Below, piece by piece: positions 10,341 to 23,009 of a stretch of DNA of 64,000 nucleotides. Position numbers and translations under genes: made by a program. The first letter of the stretch is position 1; each line of letters starts with the position of its first letter. Under the pieces are notes generated by a model. That model saw nothing but the letters and a program-made list of their open reading frames with translations. It was not told where the DNA came from and ran no database searches. The stretch is from Saccoglossus kowalevskii (lineage: Eukaryota > Hemichordata > Enteropneusta > Harrimaniidae), in the NCBI RefSeq assembly GCF_000003605.2, contig NW_003122664.1, positions 1 through 64,000 of the forward strand. The letters are read 5' to 3'.

Positions 10341-11207
10341 GTATTCTCAATGCACACAGTGAACTGTGGTGTAGCAGGCACACAGTGAACTGTAGTGTAG
10401 CAGTCACACTGTGCTGATGTTTGTATCCTCAATGCACACAGTGAACTATGGTGTAGTAGTCACACTGTGTCGATGTTATGTATTCTCAAAGCCGACAGTA
10501 AACTGTGGTGCAGTCACACTGTGCTGATGTTTGGATCCTCAATGCGCACGGTGAACTGTGGAGTAGCAGTCACACTGTGCTGATGTTTGGATCCTCAATG
10601 CACATAGTGAACTGTGGTGCAGTCACACTGTGCTGATGTTTGTATCCTCAATGCACACAGTGAACTGTGGTGCAGTCACTCTGTGCTGATGTTTGTATTC
10701 TCAATGCACACAGTGAACTGTGGTGCAGCAGTCACACTGTGCTGATGTTTGTATCCTCAATGCACAGTGAACTGTGGTGTAGCAGTCACACTGTGCTGAT
10801 ATTTGTATCCTCAATACACAGTGAACTGTGGTGTAGCAGTCACAGTGTGCTGATGTTTGTATTCTCAATGCACACAGTGAACTGTGGTGTAGCAGTCACA
10901 CTGTGCTGATGTTTGTATCCTCAATGCACACAGTGAACTGTGGTGCAGTCACACTGTGCTGATGTTTGTATCCTCAATGCACAGTGAACTGTGGTGTAGC
11001 AGTCACACTGTGCTGATGTTTGTATCCTCAATACACAGTGAACTGTGGTGTAGCAGTCACACTGCGCTGTTTGTATCCTCAATGCACACAGTGAACTGTG
11101 GAGTAGCAGTCACACTGTGCCGATGTTATGTATTCGCAATGCACACAGTGAACTATGGTGTAGCAGTCACACTGTGCTTATGTTTGTTTTCTAAATGCAC
11201 ACAGTGA
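10341..11207 (+). repeat. Block A, copy 2 with 329-bp internal deletion
   Basis: Follows copy 1 at offset 10,067 from about 300 to 990. It then jumps near 11058 to sequence matching 1321 onward (offset 9,738). The missing 329 bp is six monomers. The block ends in a TGCTTATGTTTG/TTCTAAATG monomer. A close relative is 56150-56920, which lacks one further monomer. Confidence 0.87.
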
Positions 11208-12375
11208 ACTGTGGTGTAGCAGTCACACTGTGCTGATGTTTGTATCCTAAATGCACAGTGAACTGTGGTGTAGCAGTCACAGTGTTCTGATGTTTGTATC
11301 CTCAATGCACACAGTGAAATTGTGGTGCATTCACACTGTGCTGATGTTTGTATTCTCAATGCACACAGTGAACTGTGGTGCAGCAGTCACACTGTGCTGA
11401 TGTTTGTATCCTCAATGCACACAGTGAACTGTGGTGCAGTCACACTGTGCTGATGTTTGTATCCTCAATGCACACAGTGAAATTGTGGTGCATTCACACT
11501 GTGCTGATGTTTGTATTATCAATGCACACAGTGAACTGTGGTGCAGCAGTCACACTGTGCTGATGTTTGTATTCTCAATGCACAGTGAACTGTGGTGTAG
11601 CAGTCACAATGTGCTGATGTTTGTATTCTCAATGCACACAATGATCTGTGGTGCAGTCACACTGTGCTGATGTTTGTATCCTCAATACACAGTGAAATGT
11701 GGTGTAGCAGTCACAGTGTGCTGATGTTTGTATTCTCAATGCACACAGTGAACTGTGGTGTAGCAGTCACACTGTGCTGATGTTTGTATCCTCAATGCAC
11801 ACAGTGAACTGTGGTGCAGTCACACAGTGCTGATGTTTGTATCCTCAATGCACACAGTGAAATTGTGGTGCAGTCACACTGTGCTGATGTTTCTATCCTC
11901 AATGCAAAGTGAACTATGGTGTAGCAGTCACACTGTGTCGATGTTATGTATTCTCAATGCACACAGTGAACTGTGGTGCAGTCACACTGTGCTAATGTTT
12001 CTATTCTCAATGCACATAGTGAACTATGGTGTAGCAGTCACACTGTGCCGATGTTATGTATCCTCAATGCACACAGTGAACTATGGTGTAGCAGTCACAC
12101 TGTGGCGATGTTATGTATTCTCAATGCACACAGTGAACTGTGGTGTAGCAGTCACACTGTGCTAATGTTTCTATTCTCAATGCACACAGTAAACTATGGT
12201 GTAGCAGTCACACTGTGCCAATGTTGTGTATCCTCAATGCACACAGTGAACTGTGGTGTAGCAGTCACACTGTGCTTATGTTTGTTTTCTAAATGCACAC
12301 AGTGAACTGTGGTGTAGCAGTCACACTGTGCTGATGTTTGTATCCTCAATGCACAGTGAACTGTGGTGTAGCAGT
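11208..12375 (+). repeat. Block F, second location
   Basis: 11370-12375 matches 6075-7079 with a constant offset of 5,296, including the rare TATTATCAATG monomer (6211 and 11507) and the TGTGGCGATG monomer. Differences include CACACAGTGCTG at 11824 and GTTGTGTATCC where 6927 has GTTGAG. The first 160 bp is a C-type cassette with a TCCTAAATG variant at 11246. Confidence 0.88.
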
Positions 12376-13650
12376 CACAGTGTGCTGATGTTTGTATCCT
12401 CAATGCACACAGTGAAATTGTGGTGCATTCACAATGTGCTGATGTTTGTATTCTCAATGCACACAGTGAACTGTGGTGCAGCAGTCACACGGTGCTGATG
12501 TTTGTATCCTCAATGCACACAGTGAAATTGTGGTGCATTCACACTGTGCTGATGTTTGTATTCTCAATGCACACAGTGAACTGTGGTGCAGCAGTCACAC
12601 TGTGCTGATGTCTGTATCCTCAATGCACACAGTGAACTGTGGTGCAGTCACACTGTGCTGATGTTTGTATCCTCAATGCACACAGTGAAATTGTGGTGCA
12701 TTCACACTGTGCTGATGTTTGTATTCTCAATGCACACAGTGAACTGTAGTGTAGCAGTCACACTGTGCTGATGTTTGTATCCACAATGCACAGTGAACTA
12801 TGGTGTAGCAGTCACACTGTGTCGATGTTATGTATTCTCAATGCACACAGTGAACTGTGGTGCAGTCACACTGTGCTAATGTTTCTATTCTCAATGCACA
12901 CAGTGAACTATGGTGTAGCAGTCACACTGTGCCGATGTTATGTATCCTCAATGTACACAGTGAACAATGGTGTAGCAGTCACTCTGTGTCGATGTTATGT
13001 ATTCTCAATGCACACAGTGAACTGTGGTGCAGTCACACTGTGCTAATGTTTCTATTCTCAATGCACACAGTAAACTATGGTGTAGAAGTCACACTGTGCC
13101 GATGTTGTGTATCCTCAATGCACACAGTGAACTTTGGTGTAGCAGTCACACTGTGCTTATGTTTGTTTTCTAAATGCACACAGTGAACTGTGGCGTAGCA
13201 GTCACACTGTGCTGATGTTTGTATCCTCAATGCACAGTGAACTGTGGTGTAGCAGTCACAGTGTGCTGATGTTTGTATCCTCAATGCACACAGTGAAATT
13301 GTGGTGCATTCACACTGTGCTGATGTTTGTATTCTCAATGCACACAGTGAACTGTGGTGCAGCAGTCACACTGTGCTGATGTTTGTATCCTCAATGCACA
13401 CAGTGAACTGTGGTGCAGTCACACTGTGCTGATGTTTGTATCCTCAATGCACACAGTGAAATTGTGGTGCATTCAAACTGTGCTGATGTTTGTATTCTCA
13501 ATGCACACAGTGAACTGTGGTGCAGCAGTCACACTGTGCTGATGTTTGTATCCTCAATGCACAGTGAACTGTGGTGTAGCAGTCACAGTGTGCTGATGTT
13601 TGTATTCTCAATGCACACAATGATCTGTGGTGCAGCAGTCACACTGTGCT
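12376..13650 (+). repeat. C and G modules
   Basis: G dimers and trimers, then a TATCCACAATG group, GAACAATGG, and a C cassette with GTAGAAGTC and TGGCGTAGCAG variants, followed by another G run. 12180-13182 matches 63000-64000 (offset 50,818) and 23484-24486 (offset 11,304). The right part, 13354-13652, is shared with 18546-18844, 19842-20140 and 35758-36056. Confidence 0.86.
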
Positions 13651-14055
13651 GATGTTTGTATCCTCAATGCACACAGTGAACTGTGGTGTAGCAGTCACAC
13701 TGTGCTGATGTTTGTATTCTCAATGCACACAGTGAACTGTGGTGTAGCAGGCACACAGTGAACTGTAGTGTAGCAGTCACACTGTGCTGATGTTTGCATC
13801 CTCAATGCACACAGTGAACTATGGTGTAGTAGTCACACTGTGTCGATGTTATGTATTCTCAAAGCCGACAGTAAACTGTGGTGCAGTCACACTGTGCTGA
13901 TGTTTGTATCCTCAATGCACACAGTGAACTGTGGTGTAGCAGTCACACTGCGCTGTTTGTATCCTCAATGCACACAATGAACTGTGGTGTAGCAGTCACA
14001 CTGCGCTGTTTGTATCCTCAATGCACACAGTGAACTGTGGTGTAGCAGTCACACT
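13651..14055 (+). repeat. A/B transition monomers
   Basis: Half-monomer, ATGGTGTAGTAG, AAAGCCGACAG at about 13861, then two TGCGCTGTTTG monomers. The join to the next block matches 62380-62540 (offset 48,484), so the exchange breakpoint lies near 13890. No other sequence present. Confidence 0.82.
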
Positions 14056-15480
14056 GTGCTGATGTTTGTATCCTCAATGCACAGTGAACTGTGTAGCAGT
14101 CACACTGTGCCGATGTTATGTATTCTCAATGCACACAGTGAACTGTGGTGCAGTCACACTGTGCTGATGTTTCTATTCTCAATGCACACAGTGAACTATG
14201 GTGTAGCAGTCACACTGTGCCGATGTTATGTATCCACAATGCACAGTGAACTATGGTGTAGCAGTCACACTGTGTCGATGTTATGTATTCTCAATGCACA
14301 CAGTGAACTGTGGTGCAGTCACACTGTGCTAATGTTTCTATTCTCAATGCACACAGTGAACTATGGTGTAGCAGTCACACTGTGCCGATGTTATGTATCC
14401 TCAATGCACACAGTGAACAATGGTGTAGCAGTCACTCTGTGTCGATGTTATGTATTCTCAATGCACACAGTGAACTGTGGTGCAGTCACACTGTGCTAAT
14501 GTTTCTATTCTCAATGCACACAGTAAACTATGGTGTAGCAGTCACACTGTGCCGATGTTGTGTATCCTCAATGCACACAGTGAACTTTGGTGTAGCAGTC
14601 ACACTGTGCTTATGTTTGTTTTCTAAATGCACACAGTGAACTGTGGTGTAGCAGTCACACTGTGCTGATGTTTGTATCCTCAATGCACAGTGAACTGTGG
14701 TGTAGCAGTCACAGTGTGCTGATGTTTGTATCCTCAATGCACACAGTGAAATTGTGGTGCATTCACAATGTGCTGATGTTTGTATTCTCAATGCACACAG
14801 TGAACTGTGGTGCAGCAGTCACACTGTGCTGATGTCTGTATCCTCAATGCACACAGTGAACTGTGGTGCAGTCACACTGTGCTGATGTTTGTATCCTCAA
14901 TGCACACAGTGAAATTGTGGTGCATTCACACTGTGCTGATGTTTGTATTCTCAATGCACACAGTGAACTGTAGTGTAGCAGTCACACTGTGCTGATGTTT
15001 GTATCCACAATGCACAGTGAACTATGGTGTAGCAGTCACACTGTGTCGATGTTATGTATTCTCAATGCACACAGTGAACTGTGGTGCAGTCACACTGTGC
15101 TAATGTTTCTATTCTCAATGCACACAGTGAACTATGGTGTAGCAGTCACAGTGTGCCGATGTTATGTATCCTCAATGTACACAGTGAACAATGGTGTAGC
15201 AGTCACTCTGTGTCGATGTTATGTATTCTCAATGCACACAGTGAACTGTGGTGCAGTCACACTGTGCTAATGTTTCTATTCTCAATGCACACAGTAAACT
15301 ATGGTGTAGAAGTCACACTGTGCCGATGTTGTGTATCCTCAATGCACACAGTGAACTTTGGTGTAGCAGTCACACTGTGCTTATGTTTGTTTTCTAAATG
15401 CACACAGTGAACTGTGGCGTAGCAGTCACACTGTGCTGATGTTTGTATCCTCAATGCACAGTGAACTGTGGTGTAGCAGT
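14056..15480 (+). repeat. C/G block, copy with 110-bp dimer loss
   Basis: 14056-14790 matches 23026-23760 and 62540-63274. 14807-15474 matches 12583-13250 (offset 2,224). Relative to the 23-24 kb copy one 110-bp G dimer is absent: the offset changes from 8,970 to 9,080. This copy has CACAGTGTGCCG at 15149, where the related copies have CACACTGTGCCG. Confidence 0.86.
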
Positions 15481-16269
15481 CACAGTGTGTCGATGTTTGT
15501 ATTCTCAATGCACACAGTGAAATTGTGGTGCATTCACACTGTGCTGATGTTTGGATCCTCAATGCACACAGTGAACTGTGGTGTAGCAGTCACACTGTGC
15601 TGATGTTTGGATCCTCAATGCACATAGTGAACTGTGGTGCAGTCACACTGTGCTGATGTTTGTATCCTCAATGCACAAAGTGAACTGTGGTGTAGCAGTC
15701 ACACTGTGCTGATGTTTGGATCCTCAATGCACATAGTGAACTGTGGTGTAGCAGTCACACAGTGCTGATGTTTGTATTCTCAATGCACACAGTGAACTGT
15801 GGTGTAGCAGTCACACTGTGCTGATGTTTGGATCCTCAATACACATAGTGAACTGTGGTGTAGCAGTCACACTGTGCTGATGTTTGGATCCTCAATGCAC
15901 ATAGTGAACTGTGGTGTAGCAGTCACACAGTGCTGATGTTTGTATTCTCAATGCACACAGTGATCTGTGGTGTAGCAGTCACACTGTGCTGATGTTTGGA
16001 TCCTCAATACACATAGTGAACTGTGGTGTAGCAGTCACACAGTGCTGATGTTTGTATTCTCAATGCACATAGTGAACTGTGGTGTAGCAGTCACACAGTG
16101 CTGATGTTTGTATTCTCAATGCACACAATGATCTGTGGTGCAGTCACACTGTGCTGATGTTTGTATCCTCAATGCACAAAGTGAACTGTGGTGTAGCAGT
16201 CACACTGTGCTGATGTTTGGATCCTCAATGCACATAGTGAACTGTGGTGTAGCAGTCACACAGTGCTGA
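15481..16269 (+). repeat. Block H, copy 1: BamHI-site monomers
   Basis: Alternating monomers with TTTGGATCC, CACATAGTG and CACACAGTGCTG. GGATCC lies at 15553, 15609, 15718, 15830, 15886, 15998 and 16219, so the spacing is near 56, 110 or 112 bp. Other H stretches are 20416-21160, 22140-22440, 28601-29375, 36360-37085, 37900-38625, 39540-40330, 40840-41180 and 43640-44365. Confidence 0.88.
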
Positions 16270-17690
16270 TGTTTGTATTCTCAATGCACACAGTGAACTG
16301 TGGTGTAGCAGTCACACTGTGCTGATGTTTGGATCCTCAATGCACAGTGAACTGTGTAGCAGTCACACTGTGCCGATGTTATGTATTCTCAATGCACACA
16401 GTGAACTGTGGTGCAGTCACACTGTGCTGATGTTTCTATTCTCAATGCACACAGTGAACTATGGTGTAGCAGTCACACTGTGCCGATGTTATGTATCCAC
16501 AACGCACAGTGAACTATGGTGTAGCAGTCACACTGTGTCGATGTTATGTATTCTCAATGCACACAGTGAACTGTGGTGCAGTCACACTGTGCTAATGTTT
16601 CTATTCTCAATGCACACAGTGAACTATGGTGTAGCAGTCACACTGTGCTGATGTTTGTATCCTCAATGCACAGTGAACTGTGGTGTAGCAGTCACAGTGT
16701 GCTGATGTTTGTATTCTCAATGCACACAGTGAACTGTAGTGTAGCAGTCACACTGTGCTGATGTTTGTATCCTCAATGCACACAGTGAACTGCGGTGCAG
16801 TCACACTGTGCTGATATTTGTATCCTCAATGCACACAGTGAAATTGTGGTGCATTCACACTGTGCTGATGTTTGTATTCTCAATGCACACAGTGAACTGT
16901 GGTGCAGCAGTCACACTGTGCTGATGTTTGTATCCTCAATGCACAAAGTGAACTGTGGGTGTAGCAGTCACACAGTGCTGATGTTTGTATTCTCAATGCA
17001 CACAGTGAACTGTGGTGTAGCAGTCACACTGTGCTGATGTTTGGATCCTCAATGCACAGTGAACTGTGTAGCAGTCACACTGTGCCGATGTTATGTATTC
17101 TCAATGCACACAGTGAACTGTGGTGCAGTCACACTGTGCTGATGTTTCTATTCTCAATGCACACAGTGAACTATGGTGTAGCAGTCACACTGTGCCGATG
17201 TTATGTATCCACAACGCACAGTGAACTATGGTGTAGCAGTCACACTGTGTCGATGTTATGTATTCTCAATGCACACAGTGAACTGTGGTGCAGTCACACT
17301 GTGCTAATGTTTCTATTCTCAATGCACACAGTGAACTATGGTGTAGCAGTCACACTGTGCTGATGTTTGTATCCTCAATGCACAGTGAACTGTGGTGTAG
17401 CAGTCACAGTGTGCTGATGTTTGTATTCTCAATGCACACAGTGAACTGTAGTGTAGCAGTCACACTGTGCTGATGTTTGTATCCTCAATGCACACAGTGA
17501 ACTGCGGTGCAGTCACACTGTGCTGATGTTTGTATCCTCAATGCACACAGTGAAATTGTGGTGCATTCACACTGTGCTGATGTTTGTATTCTCAATGCAC
17601 ACAGTGAACTGTGGTGCAGCAGTCACACTGTGCTGATGTTTGTATCCTCAATGCACACAGTGAACTGTGGTGCAGTCACACTGTGCTGAT
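16270..17690 (+). repeat. 712-bp tandem pair
   Basis: The run from the GAACTGTGTAGCAG short monomer through CACAACGCACAG, GCTAATG, CACAGTGTG, ACTGCGGTG and GTGCATTCAC is present at 16319 and again at 17031. Single differences include GATATTTG at 16812 versus GATGTTTG in the second. Near the junction (16958) one monomer has GTGGGTGTAG, a one-base G-run gain. Confidence 0.87.
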
Positions 17691-19010
17691 GTTTGTATCC
17701 TCAATGCACACAGTGAACTGCGGTGCAGTCACACTGTGCTGATGTTTGTATCCTCAATGCACACAGTGAAATTGTGGTGCATTCACACTGTGCTGATGTT
17801 TGTATTCTCAATGCACACAGTGAACTGTGGTGCAGCAGTCACACTGTGCTGATGTTTGTATCCTCAATGCACACAGTGAACTATGGTGTAGTAGTCACAC
17901 TGTGTCGATGTTATGTATTCTCAAAGCCGACAGTAAACTGTGGTGCAGTCACACTGTGCTGATGTTTGGATCCTCAATGCGCACGGTGAACTGTGGTGTA
18001 GCAGTCACACTGTGCTGATGTTTGGATCCTCAATGCACATAGTGAACTGTGGTGCAGTCACACTGTGCTGATGTTTGTATCCTCAATGCACAAAGTGAAC
18101 TATGGTGTAGCAGTCACACTGTGCCGATGTTATGTATCCTCAATGTACACAGTGAACAATGGTGTAGCAGTCACTCTGTGTCGATGTTATGTATTCTCAA
18201 TGCACACAGTGAACTGTGGTGCAGTCACACTGTGCTAATGTTTCTATTCTCAATGCACACAGTAAACTATGGTGTAGAAGTCACACTGTGCCGATGTTGT
18301 GTATCCTCAATGCACACAGTGAACTTTGGTGTAGCAGTCACACTGTGCTTATGTTTGTTTTCTAAATGCACACAGTGAACTGTGGCGTAGCAGTCACACT
18401 GTGCTGATGTTTGTATCCTCAATGCACAGTGAACTGTGGTGTAGCAGTCACAGTGTGCTGATGTTTGTATCCTCAATGCACACAGTGAAATTGTGGTGCA
18501 TTCACACTGTGCTGATGTTTGTATTCTCAATGCACACAGTGAACTGTGGTGCAGCAGTCACACTGTGCTGATGTTTGTATCCTCAATGCACACAGTGAAC
18601 TGTGGTGCAGTCACACTGTGCTGATGTTTGTATCCTCAATGCACACAGTGAAATTGTGGTGCATTCACACTGTGCTGATGTTTGTATTCTCAATGCACAC
18701 AGTGAACTGTGGTGCAGCAGTCACACTGTGCTGATGTTTGTATCCTCAATGCACAGTGAACTGTGGTGTAGCAGTCACAGTGTGATGATGTTTGTATTCT
18801 CAATGCACACAATGATCTGTGGTGCAGCAGTCACACTGTGCTGATGTTTGTATCCTCAATGCACACAGTGAACTGTGGTGTAGCAGTCACACTGTGCTGA
18901 TGTTTGTATTCTCAATGCACACAGTGAACTGTGGTGTAGCAGGCACACAGTGAACTGTAGTGTAGCAGTCACACTGTGCTGATGTTTGCATCCTCAATGC
19001 ACACAGTGAA

Positions 19011-19230
19011 CTATGGTGTAGTAGTCACACTGTGTCGATGTTATGTATTCTCAAAGCCGACAGTAAACTGTGGTGCAGTCACACTGTGCTGATGTTTGGA
19101 TCCTCAATGCACACAGTGAACTATGGTGTAGTAGTCACACTGTGTCGATGTTATGTATTCTCAAAGCCGACAGTAAACTGTGGTGCAGTCACACTGTGCT
19201 GATGTTTGGATCCTCAATGCGCACGGTGAA
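19011..19230 (+). repeat. 110-bp two-monomer tandem duplication
   Basis: The pair CTATGGTGTAGTAG...AAAGCCGACAG...TTTGGATCC starts at 19011 and again at 19121, with identical sequence by eye over most of its length. It is one of the smallest whole-monomer steps and is absent from the matching locus near 36223. Confidence 0.85.
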
Positions 19231-19561
19231 CTGTGGTGTAGCAGTCACACTGTGCTGATGTTTGGATCCTCAATGCACATAGTGAACTGTGGTGCAGTCA
19301 CACTGTGCTGATGTTTGTATCCTCAATGCACAAAGTGAACTATGGTGTAGCAGTCACACTGTGCCGATGTTATGTATCCTCAATGTACACAGTGAACAAT
19401 GGTGTAGCAGTCACTCTGTGTCGATGTTATGTATTCTCAATGCACACAGTGAACTGTGGTGCAGTCACACTGTGCTAATGTTTCTATTCTCAATGCACAC
19501 AGTAAACTATGGTGTAGAAGTCACACTGTGCCGATGTTGTGTATCCTCAATGCACACAGTG

Positions 19562-19682
19562 AACTTTGGTGTAGCAGTCACACTGTGCTTATGTTTGTTT
19601 TCTAAATGCACACAGTGAACTGTGGCGTAGCAGTCACACTGTGCTTATGTTTGTTTTCTAAATGCACACAGTGAACTGTGGC
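19562..19682 (+). repeat. Single 56-bp monomer duplicated in tandem
   Basis: The C-cassette monomer TGCTTATGTTTG/TTCTAAATG with TGGCGTAGCAG occurs twice in a row, at about 19588 and 19644. All other C cassettes I read hold one. This is a direct view of a one-monomer gain. Confidence 0.88.
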
Positions 19683-20415
19683 GTAGCAGTCACACTGTGC
19701 TGATGTTTGTATCCTCAATGCACAGTGAACTGTGGTGTAGCAGTCACAGTGTGCTGATGTTTGTATCCTCAATGCACACAGTGAAATTGTGGTGCATTCA
19801 CACTGTGCTGATGTTTGTATTCTCAATGCACACAGTGAACTGTGGTGCAGCAGTCACACTGTGCTGATGTTTGTATCCTCAATGCACACAGTGAACTGTG
19901 GTGCAGTCACACTGTGCTGATGTTTGTATCCTCAATGCACACAGTGAAATTGTGGTGCATTCACACTGTGCTGATGTTTGTATTCTCAATGCACACAGTG
20001 AACTGTGGTGCAGCAGTCACACTGTGCTGATGTTTGTATCCTCAATGCACAGTGAACTGTGGTGTAGCAGTCACAGTGTGCTGATGTTTGTATTCTCAAT
20101 GCACACAATGATCTGTGGTGCAGCAGTCACACTGTGCTGATGTTTGTATCCTCAATGCACACAGTGAACTGTGGTGTAGCAATCACACTGTGCTGATGTT
20201 TGTATTCTCAATGCACACAGTGAACTGTGGTGTAGCAGGCACACAGTGAAACTGTAGTGTAGCAGTCAAACTGTGCTGATGTTTGCATCCTCAATGCACA
20301 CAGTGAACTATGGTGTAGTAGTCACACTGTGTCGATGTTATGTATTCTCAAAGCCGACAGTAAACTGTGGTGCAGTCACACTGTGCTGATGTTTGGATCC
20401 TCAATGCGCACGGTG

Positions 20416-21160
20416 AACTGTGGTGTAGCAGTCACACTGTGCTGATGTTTGGATCCTCAATGCACATAGTGAACTGTGGTGCAGTCACACTGTGCTGATG
20501 TTTGTATCCTCAATGCACAAAGTGAACTGTGGTGTAGCAGTCACACTGTGCTGATGTTTGGATCCTCAATGCACATAGTGAACTGTGGTGTAGCAGTCAC
20601 ACAGTGCTGATGTTTGTATTCTCAATGCACACAGTGAACTGTGGTGTAGCAGTCACACTGTGCTGATGTTTGGATCCTCAATACACATAGTGAACTGTGG
20701 TGTAGCAGTCACACAGTGCTGATGTTTGTATTCTCAATGCACATAGTGAACTGTGGTGTAGCAGTCACACAGTGCTGATGTTTGTATTCTCAATGCACAC
20801 AGTGAACTGTGGGGTAGCAGTCACACTGTGCTGATGTTTGTATCCTCAATGCACAAAGTGAACTGTGGTGTAGCAGTCACACTGTGCTGATGTTTGGATC
20901 CTCAATGCACATAGTGAACTGTGGTGTAGCAGTCACACAGTGCTGATGTTTGTATTCTCAATGCACACAATGATCTGTGGTGCAGTCACACTGTGCTGAT
21001 GTTTGTATCCTCAATGCACACAGTGAACTGTGGTGTAGTAGTCACACTGTGCTGATGTTTGTATCCTCAATGCACAAAGTGAACTGTGGTGTAGCAGTCA
21101 CACAGTGCTGATGTTTGTATTCTCAATGCACACAGTGAACTGTGGTGTAGCAGTCACACT
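20416..21160 (+). repeat. Block H, copy 2
   Basis: TTTGGATCC, CACATAGTG, CACACAGTGCTG and CACAAAGTG monomers in the same order as 36330-37075 (offset 15,915) and 43610-44354 (offset 23,194). A GTGGGGTAGCAG monomer is shared by all three. No non-repeat sequence is present. Confidence 0.86.
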
Positions 21161-22440
21161 GTGCTGATGTTTGGATCCTCAATGCACAGTGAACTGTGTA
21201 GCAGTCACACTGTGCCGATGTTATGTATTCTCAATGCACACAGTGAACTGTGGTGCAGTCACACTGTGCTGATGTTTCTATTCTCAATGCACACAGTGAA
21301 CTATGGTGTAGCAGTCACACTGTGCCGATGTTATGTATCCACAACGCACAGTGAACTATGGTGTAGCAGTCACACTGTGTCGATGTTATGTATTCTCAAT
21401 GCACACAGTGAACTGTGGTGCAGTCACACTGTGCTAATGTTTCTATTCTCAATGCACACAGTGAACTATGGTGTAGCAGTCACACTGTGCTGATGTTTGT
21501 ATCCTCAATGCACAGTGAACTGTGGTGTAGCAGTCACAGTGTGCTGATGTTTGTATTCTCAATGCACACAGTGAACTGTAGTGTAGCAGTCACACTGTGC
21601 TGATGTTTGTATCCTCAATGCACACAGTGAACTGCGGTGCAGTCACACTGTGCTGATGTTTGTATCCTCAATGCACACAGTGAAATTGTGGTGCATTCAC
21701 ACTGTGCTGATGTTTGTATTCTCAATGCACACAGTGAACTGTGGTGCAGCAGTCACACTGTGCTGATGTTTGTATCCTCAATGCACACAGTGAACTGTAG
21801 TGCAGTCACACTGTGCTGATGTTTGTATCCTCAATGCACACAGTGAACTGCGGTGCAGTCACACTGTGCTGATGTTTGTATCCTCAATGCACACAGTGAA
21901 ATTGTGGTGCATTCACACTGTGCTGATGTTTGTATTCTCAATGCACACAGTGAACTGTGGTGCAGCAGTCACACTGTGCTGATGTTTGTATCCTCAATGC
22001 ACACAGTGAACTATGGTGTAGTAGTCACACTGTGTCGATGTTATGTATTCTCAAAGCCGACAATAAACTGTGGTGCAGTCACACTGTGCTGATGTTTGGA
22101 TCCTCAATGCGCACGGTGAACTGTGGTGTAGCAGTCACACTGTGCTGATGTTTGGATCCTCAATGCACATAGTGAACTGTGGTGCAGTCACACTGTGCTG
22201 ATGTTTGTATCCTCAATGCACAAAGTGAACTGTGGTGTAGCAGTCACACTGTGCTGATGTTTGGATCCTCAATGCACATAGTGAACTGTGGTGTAGCAGT
22301 CACACAGTGCTGATGTTTGTATTCTCAATGCACACAGTGAACTGTGGTGTAGCAGTCACACTGTGCTGATGTTTGGATCCTCAATACACATAGTGAACTG
22401 TGGTGTAGCAGTCACACAGTGCTGATGTTTGTATTCTCAA
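21161..22440 (+). repeat. Short-monomer group, G trimers and A/H monomers
   Basis: Matches 34244-35230 (offset 13,083) and 37076-38192. Against the latter the offset drops by 163 near 21490, exactly one G trimer (53+54+56). Carries ACTGCGGTG, GTGCATTCAC and the AAAGCCGACAATAAAC variant, which is shared only with about 37806. Confidence 0.85.
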
Positions 22441-23009
22441 TGCACACAGTGAACTGTGGTGCAGTCACACTGTGCTGATGTTTGTATCCTCAATGCACAC
22501 AGTGAAATTGTGGTGCATTCACACTGTGCTGATGTTTGTATTCTCAATGCACACAGTGAACTGTAGTGTAGCAGTCACACTGTGCTGATGTTTGTATCCA
22601 CAATGCACAGTGAACTATGGTGTAGCAGTCACACTGTGTCGATGTTATGTATTCTCAATGCACACAGTGAACTGTGGTGCAGTCACACTGTGCTAATGTT
22701 TCTATTCTCAATGCACACAGTGAACTATGGTGTAGCAGTCACACTGTGCCGATGTTATGTATCCTCAATGCACACAGTGAACAATGGTGTAGCAGTCACT
22801 CTGTGTCGATGTTATGTATTCTCAATGCACACAATGAACTGTGGTGCAGTCACACTGTGCTAATGTTTCTATTCTCAATGCACACAGTAAACTATGGTGT
22901 AGCAGTCACACTGCGCCGATGTTGTGTATCCTCAATGCACACAGTGAACTTTGGTGTAGCAGTCACACTGTGCTTATGTTTGTTTTCTAAATGCATACAG
23001 TGAACTGTG
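22441..23009 (+). repeat. G to B/C transition
   Basis: Starts with a G trimer, then TATCCACAATG, GCTAATG, GAACAATGG, CACACAATG and TGCGCCGATG monomers and a C cassette with AAATGCATACAG near 22989. The ATACAG variant also occurs near 27872. The group from 22674 matches 2860 onward (offset 19,814). Confidence 0.83.

Larger units (their letters stand above)
17881..20307 (+). repeat. About 1,130-bp tandem units with a 110-bp insert between
   Basis: The marker CTATGGTGTAGTAG is at 17881, 19011, 19121 and 20308. The first unit is 1,130 bp. Then a 110-bp two-monomer duplicate follows. The second unit is 1,187 bp, which is 1,130 plus one 56-bp monomer plus one base. The related locus at 35093-36222 has exactly one 1,130-bp unit, so this pair formed, or collapsed there, after the larger block was copied. 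Confidence 0.87.
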
